Shown here: positions 5,913-9,027 of the stretch, in pieces
Position numbering within the stretch: position 1 is the first letter of the stretch
Layout: each line of letters opens with the position of its first letter
NCBI GenBank assembly: GCA_041920565.1
Contig: JBHGXS010000030.1
Coordinates: forward strand, 1 to 9,027
Source of the DNA: JAGHKQ01 sp041920565
Lineage (GTDB): Bacteria > Bacillota > Bacilli > Bacillales > Bacillaceae_G
Length of the DNA: 9,027 bases
Direction of reading: 5' to 3'
The notes under the pieces: model-generated
Told to the model about the DNA's origin: nothing
Database searches by the model: none
The model's input: the letters and a program-made list of their open reading frames with translations, nothing else
Position numbers and translations under genes: made by a program

Positions 5913-7878
5913 CGTTTTCCACCTCTCCTGTTGAAATCATTTCATTTTCTAAAATATTGGTATCTTCCTGTAATCCGAACGCCACATTTCTCTCAATCCA
6001 TTTGCGGCGCGGCTCTACCTTATCACCCATCAATGTGGTCACACGGCGTTCCGCACGTGCTGCATCATCGATTTTCACCCGGATTAGCGTCCGCGTTTCC
6101 GGATTCATCGTTGTTTCCCATAATTGATCGGCATTCATTTCACCGAGTCCTTTATATCGTTGAATCGTATAGCCTTTTCCGATTTTTTTCGTTACGCGGT
6201 CCAATTCTTCTTCCGACCAAGCGTACTCCACCACTTCTTTTTTCCCTGACCCTTTGCTTACTTTATACAAAGGCGGCAAGGCGATGAATACTTTTCCCGC
6301 CTCAATTAACGGCTTCATATACCGATAAAAGAACGTCAAAAGCAATACTTGAATATGCGCTCCGTCCGTATCTGCATCGGTCATAATAACCACTTTATCA
6401 TAATTAACGTCCTCAATCGCAAAATCAGGACCGACTCCGCCGCCGATAGCATGGATTATAGTATTAATTTCTTCATTTTTTAAGATATCGGCAAGCTTTG
6501 CTTTTTCTGTATTAATAACCTTTCCTCGCAACGGCAGAACCGCTTGAAACTTACGGTCACGTCCTTGTTTGGCAGACCCTCCTGCAGAATCCCCTTCAAC
6601 GAGATACAATTCATTCTTTTGCGGATTGCGGGACTGGGCCGGTGTCAGCTTTCCGCTTAAGGATGCTTCTGAACGTTTTTTCTTTTTTCCGCTTCTTGCT
6701 TCTTCACGGGCCTTGCGTGCTGCTTCACGCGCTTGAAACGCTTTAATGGCTTTTCGAACGAGCAACGTGGCCATATCCGGATTTTCTTCTAAGAAGTACG
6801 ATAAGTGTTCTGACACAACTGCGTCAACGGCAGAACGGGCCTCGCTTGTACCAAGCTTTCCTTTCGTTTGCCCTTCAAATTGCAAGAGACCTTCTGGAAT
6901 GCGCACCGATACGATTGCGGAAACGCCTTCACGAATATCCGTACCGTCCAAATTTTTATCTTTCTCTTTTAATAGCCCTGTTTTTCTTGCGTATTCGTTA
7001 AAAATGCGAGTCATGGCAGTTTTAAATCCGGCTTCATGTGTGCCGCCGTCTTTTGTGCGCACATTGTTAACGAACGACAAAATATTTTCCGAATAGCCGT
7101 CGTTAAATTGGAAAGCAATCTCCACTTCAATGCCGTTTTGCTCTCCTTCAAAAAACACAACTGGATGAAGCACGTCTTTTTCTTCGTTCAAGTAAGAGAC
7201 AAACGCTTCAATTCCTGTTTCATAATGAAACACGTCTTCCAAATCGTTGCGCTCATCTTTTAAAATAATCTTCATTCCTTTTAATAAGAATGCGGATTCG
7301 CGGAGACGTTCGGATAGCGTCTCATAGTTATAATTGGTCGTGCTGAAAATTGTCGGGTCCGGTTTGAAATGGATCGTTGTTCCTGTTTGTTTTGTTGTGC
7401 CGATTTTTTCTAATGTCGTTACAGGATGACCGCCGTGTTCAAAACGCTGTTGGTACACAAAACCATCACGCTTAATTGTAACTGTGAGCCATTCGGATAA
7501 GGCGTTTACAACCGACGCACCTACTCCGTGCAATCCTCCGCTCGTTTTATAACCGCCTTGCCCGAATTTTCCTCCGGCGTGAAGAACCGTAAAAATAACC
7601 TCCGGAGTCGGCTTGCCGATTTTATGCATTCCTGTCGGCATCCCGCGTCCCTTATCTTCTACGGTAATGCTGTTGTCTTTATGTATGATAACTTTGATCT
7701 CATTTCCAAACCCCGCCAAGGCTTCGTCAACGGAGTTGTCCACGATCTCATATACTAAATGATGCAATCCGCGGCTGTCGGTGCTGCCGATGTACATACC
7801 CGGACGTTTTCGGACAGCTTCAAGTCCTTCAAGTACTTGAATCGCATCTTCATTATAATTGAATGTATGCTGGGTCAA
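5890..7878 (-). CDS. parE: DNA topoisomerase IV subunit B
   Basis: This 662-residue ATPase subunit of topoisomerase IV (GrlB) acts with ParC on replicated chromosomes. The GHKL ATP site shows catalytic Glu44 and Asn48 in EIVDNSVDEA, Asp75 in VEDKGRGMPTG (the aminocoumarin-contact Asp) and the lid GGLHGVG at 114-120. The transducer lysine is Lys339 in QTKGKLG. The TOPRIM metal site has Glu428 in EGDSAGGSA and Asp501/503/505 in DADTDGAH. The PLRGKVIN segment and QRYKGLGEM are intact. The start is TTG at 7878-7876, because AAGGAG lies nine bases upstream and the next Met is residue 28, inside the conserved GMYIGS motif. A basic linker rich in Lys/Arg/Glu lies near 385-405. The parE-parC order and overlap are those of Bacillales. 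Length is close to the B. subtilis protein (about 655). Confidence 0.97.
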   Translation of the reverse strand: MTQHTFNYNEDAIQVLEGLEAVRKRPGMYIGSTDSRGLHHLVYEIVDNSVDEALAGFGNEIKVIIHKDNSITVEDKGRGMPTGMHKIGKPTPEVIFTVLHAGGKFGQGGYKTSGGLHGVGASVVNALSEWLTVTIKRDGFVYQQRFEHGGHPVTTLEKIGTTKQTGTTIHFKPDPTIFSTTNYNYETLSERLRESAFLLKGMKIILKDERNDLEDVFHYETGIEAFVSYLNEEKDVLHPVVFFEGEQNGIEVEIAFQFNDGYSENILSFVNNVRTKDGGTHEAGFKTAMTRIFNEYARKTGLLKEKDKNLDGTDIREGVSAIVSVRIPEGLLQFEGQTKGKLGTSEARSAVDAVVSEHLSYFLEENPDMATLLVRKAIKAFQAREAARKAREEARSGKKKKRSEASLSGKLTPAQSRNPQKNELYLVEGDSAGGSAKQGRDRKFQAVLPLRGKVINTEKAKLADILKNEEINTIIHAIGGGVGPDFAIEDVNYDKVVIMTDADTDGAHIQVLLLTFFYRYMKPLIEAGKVFIALPPLYKVSKGSGKKEVVEYAWSEEELDRVTKKIGKGYTIQRYKGLGEMNADQLWETTMNPETRTLIRVKIDDAARAERRVTTLMGDKVEPRRKWIERNVAFGLQEDTNILENEMISTGEVENDASGKIS

Positions 7879-7921
7879 AAACTTCTACTCCTTTCTTTCG
7901 AACAATAAGAACATATGTTTC

Positions 7922-7949
7922 ATTGTAGCATATAAGAGAAAAATGACCA
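7922..7949 (-). promoter_or_regulatory. Extended -10 sigma-A promoter for parE-parC
   Basis: On the minus strand, TGGTCA (7949-7944) is followed 16 bases later by TACAAT (7927-7922), and the -10 is preceded by TGC, an extended -10 element. Transcription would start near 7915, giving a leader of roughly 37 bases that includes the AAGGAG SD. This is the best promoter candidate for the topoisomerase operon. Confidence 0.6.
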
Positions 7950-7997
7950 CATAAAAAAGTTTATCTCTCATCCTATCGTATTTAATATACAAGATTT

Positions 7998-8028
7998 AAA
8001 AGAAAAATCCTTGTTCACAACAAGGATT
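7998..8028 (-). terminator. Intrinsic terminator between amidase and parE
   Basis: On the minus strand a perfect 10-bp stem AATCCTTGTT/AACAAGGATT (8028-8019 and 8015-8006) with a GTG loop is followed by TTTCTTTTA. The opposite strand has no T-run, so it acts on leftward transcription. It most simply ends the amidase transcript. It also lies immediately after a possible promoter, so it could instead act on a very short leader RNA. Confidence 0.8.
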
Positions 8029-8038
8029 CCTCTACGTT

Positions 8039-8067
8039 ACTATTTCAAAAAAACGTTCATTTGTCAA
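8039..8067 (-). promoter_or_regulatory. Possible upstream promoter (perfect TTGACA) before the terminator hairpin
   Basis: On the minus strand, TTGACA (8067-8062) is a perfect -35, followed 17 bases later by AATAGT (8044-8039), a 4 of 6 match to the -10. Transcription would start near 8032, only a few bases before the hairpin at 8028-8006. Without experimental data this may be a chance match in AT-rich sequence. Confidence 0.3.
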
Positions 8068-8142
8068 TGTATCGTTTCTTTATTATGTGTCTTTTTTCCG
8101 TTAATAAACGCTTTTTTCAGAGAGTACTTTTAAAAAGAGACC

Positions 8143-8301
8143 CTAACTTTTTCTGTAAATGTCAATAAAGGCATCAGGGAATCCGCTTTGTTTTGCTCTG
8201 GCAAGGTCAGCTTCGGCATTTTCACGTAATTTGTTGGAAGATACGATTACTCTATAGAACACCTCTTCATTTGCAGGCGGCTGAGGTGTTCCTTCGTTCA
8301 C
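8143..8301 (-). pseudogene. Detached SPOR-type repeat of the upstream amidase
   Basis: Directly after the amidase stop TAA (8304-8302) the same reading frame stays open for 52 codons to TAG at 8145-8143. It encodes a Pro-rich linker (VNEGTPQPPANEE) and then FYRVIVSSNKLRENAEADL followed by ARAKQSGFPDAFIDIYRKS. This resembles the single SPOR/CwlC-type peptidoglycan-binding repeat, with its YRV strand, NAE helix and GF-DAFI strand, found at the C-terminus of many Bacillus amidases. Joined to the 181-residue catalytic part it would give about 234 residues, a normal family length. A single base change (AAA to TAA) would account for the break. The first codon is GTG, but no good SD precedes it, so independent translation is doubtful. 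Confidence 0.7.
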
Positions 8302-8847
8302 TTAAAATCCAAGCGCCTTTGATAATGCCCGCACAACTGCCCATGCCAGCTTTTCAATAAAAGAAGCATCTCCCAATAACGCTGCGTCTGCCGCATTATC
8401 TATAAATAAGTGTTCAAGTAAAATAGCAGGCATTTTCGTTTGCCGTAAAACTGCAAAGTTCGCCCGCTTCTTTCCTCTGTCTCTTATATTAAAACCACTG
8501 TAAAATCCCGTCAGCTCTGCATGAATTACATTTTGGAAGTTTACAGAATTGTTAGATGCGCCGGTGTAAATGTAGGATTCGAAACCGGTCCCTCCGCCAG
8601 CATTGATATGATTTGATAAAAAGAAATTCGCTCCCCAGTTATTGGCTCGTTTGGCTCTTTCATCTAAAGATAGAAACACATCTGTCGAACGGGTAGCATT
8701 CACTTCTACTCCCTCGCTTCTCGTTTGCAGAATGGAAACGATGCGGTTGGAAAGAAATAAGACGATATCTTTTTCTTTTAAGCCGCTCCCTGTTGCACCG
8801 GAATCCTTGCCTCCATGACCTGCATCAATCCATATTTTAATTGTCAA
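8302..8847 (-). CDS. N-acetylmuramoyl-L-alanine amidase (Amidase_3), truncated before its SPOR repeat
   Basis: This is a zinc hydrolase that cuts the bond between N-acetylmuramic acid and L-alanine in peptidoglycan. Numbered from the TTG start, the zinc ligands are His11 (IDAGHGGKDSGA), Glu25 (GLKEKD) and His80 (LSNHINAGGG), and the catalytic Glu is Glu145 (ILLEHLFIDN). All are present, so the 181-residue catalytic domain looks complete. TTG at 8847-8845 is chosen because AAGGAG (8862-8857) lies nine bases upstream. The ATG at 8856-8854 touches the SD with no spacer, so it should not serve. There is no signal peptide, as in mother-cell lytic CwlC of sporulating bacilli and in phage endolysins. 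An in-frame TAA removes a SPOR-type repeat. The gene is single, with no phage genes nearby in the window. The exact family name (CwlC-like or XlyB-like) is not settled. Confidence 0.9.
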   Translation of the reverse strand: MTIKIWIDAGHGGKDSGATGSGLKEKDIVLFLSNRIVSILQTRSEGVEVNATRSTDVFLSLDERAKRANNWGANFFLSNHINAGGGTGFESYIYTGASNNSVNFQNVIHAELTGFYSGFNIRDRGKKRANFAVLRQTKMPAILLEHLFIDNAADAALLGDASFIEKLAWAVVRALSKALGF

Positions 8848-8997
8848 ATTTACCATCTCCTTTTATATTTTGTATATTAAATTATAAATATATTGATTGT
8901 GTTTCTATCATACTCTTTTGATAATTGTGCAGAAAAACTATGTAATGCTATTGAAATATTCTTTCATTACGGTGTATGAAATTATAAAATGATGATA
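8848..8997 (-). other. AT-rich leader/intergenic region before the amidase
   Basis: The region holds the strong AAGGAG SD at 8862-8857. A weak sigma-A -10 candidate, TATGAT (8912-8907), has no good -35. A CATACA element near 8966-8961 faintly resembles a sigma-E -10. No promoter can be named with confidence and no other gene is visible. Confidence 0.3.
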
Positions 8998-9023
8998 AAC
9001 CGTTCCTCTACAAAGAAACGGCT
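8998..9023 (-). terminator. Possible terminator of an off-window gene
   Basis: On the minus strand AGCCGTT (9023-9017) can pair with AACGGTT (9004-8998) over seven positions, including one G-T wobble, with a 12-base loop. A T-rich but broken tract (TATCATCATTTT) follows. It could end a gene lying to the right of the window. The stem is short and the U-tract poor. Confidence 0.4.
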
Positions 9024-9027
9024 CACA

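Noticed and set aside
5829..6287. 152-codon plus-strand frame across the parE-parC junction
   Set aside because: It is antisense to two well-conserved genes, has a composition typical of shadow frames, and no ribosome binding site was seen.
8302..8304. Programmed readthrough of the amidase TAA
   Set aside because: TAA followed by G is not a known efficient readthrough context, and no stimulatory structure was seen immediately downstream. A nonsense change is simpler.
8854..8856. ATG start of the amidase
   Set aside because: The AAGGAG SD ends directly at this ATG, leaving no spacer. The TTG nine bases downstream of the SD is better placed and begins just before the conserved IWIDAGHGG strand.
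8961..8966. Sporulation sigma-E -10-like CATACA upstream of the amidase
   Set aside because: No matching -35 at the right distance was found, and the implied leader would be over 100 bases.

Overview
The window is a stretch of low-to-moderate GC Firmicute chromosome, most likely Bacillaceae. ParE and ParC look like Bacillus-type GrlB/GrlA. The intrinsic terminators have U-tracts, the Shine-Dalgarno (SD) sequences are strong and GGAGG-like, TTG and GTG starts are used freely, and CodY-type operators sit next to amino-acid transport genes. The genus is not certain; a Geobacillus/Anoxybacillus-like relative would fit. Every convincing gene is on the minus strand, so the window reads from high to low coordinates. 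Plus-strand open frames are shadows.

Reading in the direction of transcription: (1) 9027-8143 holds a possible terminator of an off-window gene, then a signal-peptide-less Amidase_3 cell-wall hydrolase with a TTG start. Its C-terminal SPOR-type repeat is cut off by one in-frame TAA but is still open beyond it. (2) 8142-7879 is an intergenic region with a strong hairpin terminator at 8006-8028. A TTGACA-type promoter lies directly upstream of the hairpin and a second, extended -10 promoter lies close to parE. (3) 7878-3486 is the parE-parC operon for topoisomerase IV, with the two genes overlapping by 23 bases, closed by a textbook terminator at 3441-3480. (4) 3485-1 is a branched-chain (or related) amino-acid ABC transporter: lipoprotein receptor livK, permease livH and permease livM, the last running off the left edge. 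ATPase genes livG and livF would be expected beyond that edge.

The transporter region carries most of the regulatory detail. A near-perfect CodY box (one mismatch to AATTTTCWGAAAATT) abuts a sigma-A-like promoter for livK, and an 18-bp perfect palindrome lies in the livK leader. livK is followed by its own terminator. A second CodY-like box, a second promoter and a 19-codon small ORF with a strong SD then precede livH. This suggests the receptor is made in excess over the membrane components, with both parts repressed when branched-chain amino acids and GTP are plentiful.

No mobile elements, CRISPR arrays, tRNA or rRNA genes were seen, and no intergenic gap exceeds about 300 bases. Most of the window is ordinary housekeeping sequence. 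The points worth a second look are the nonsense-split amidase, the coupled small ORF before livH, the paired CodY sites and the promoter-hairpin arrangement before parE.
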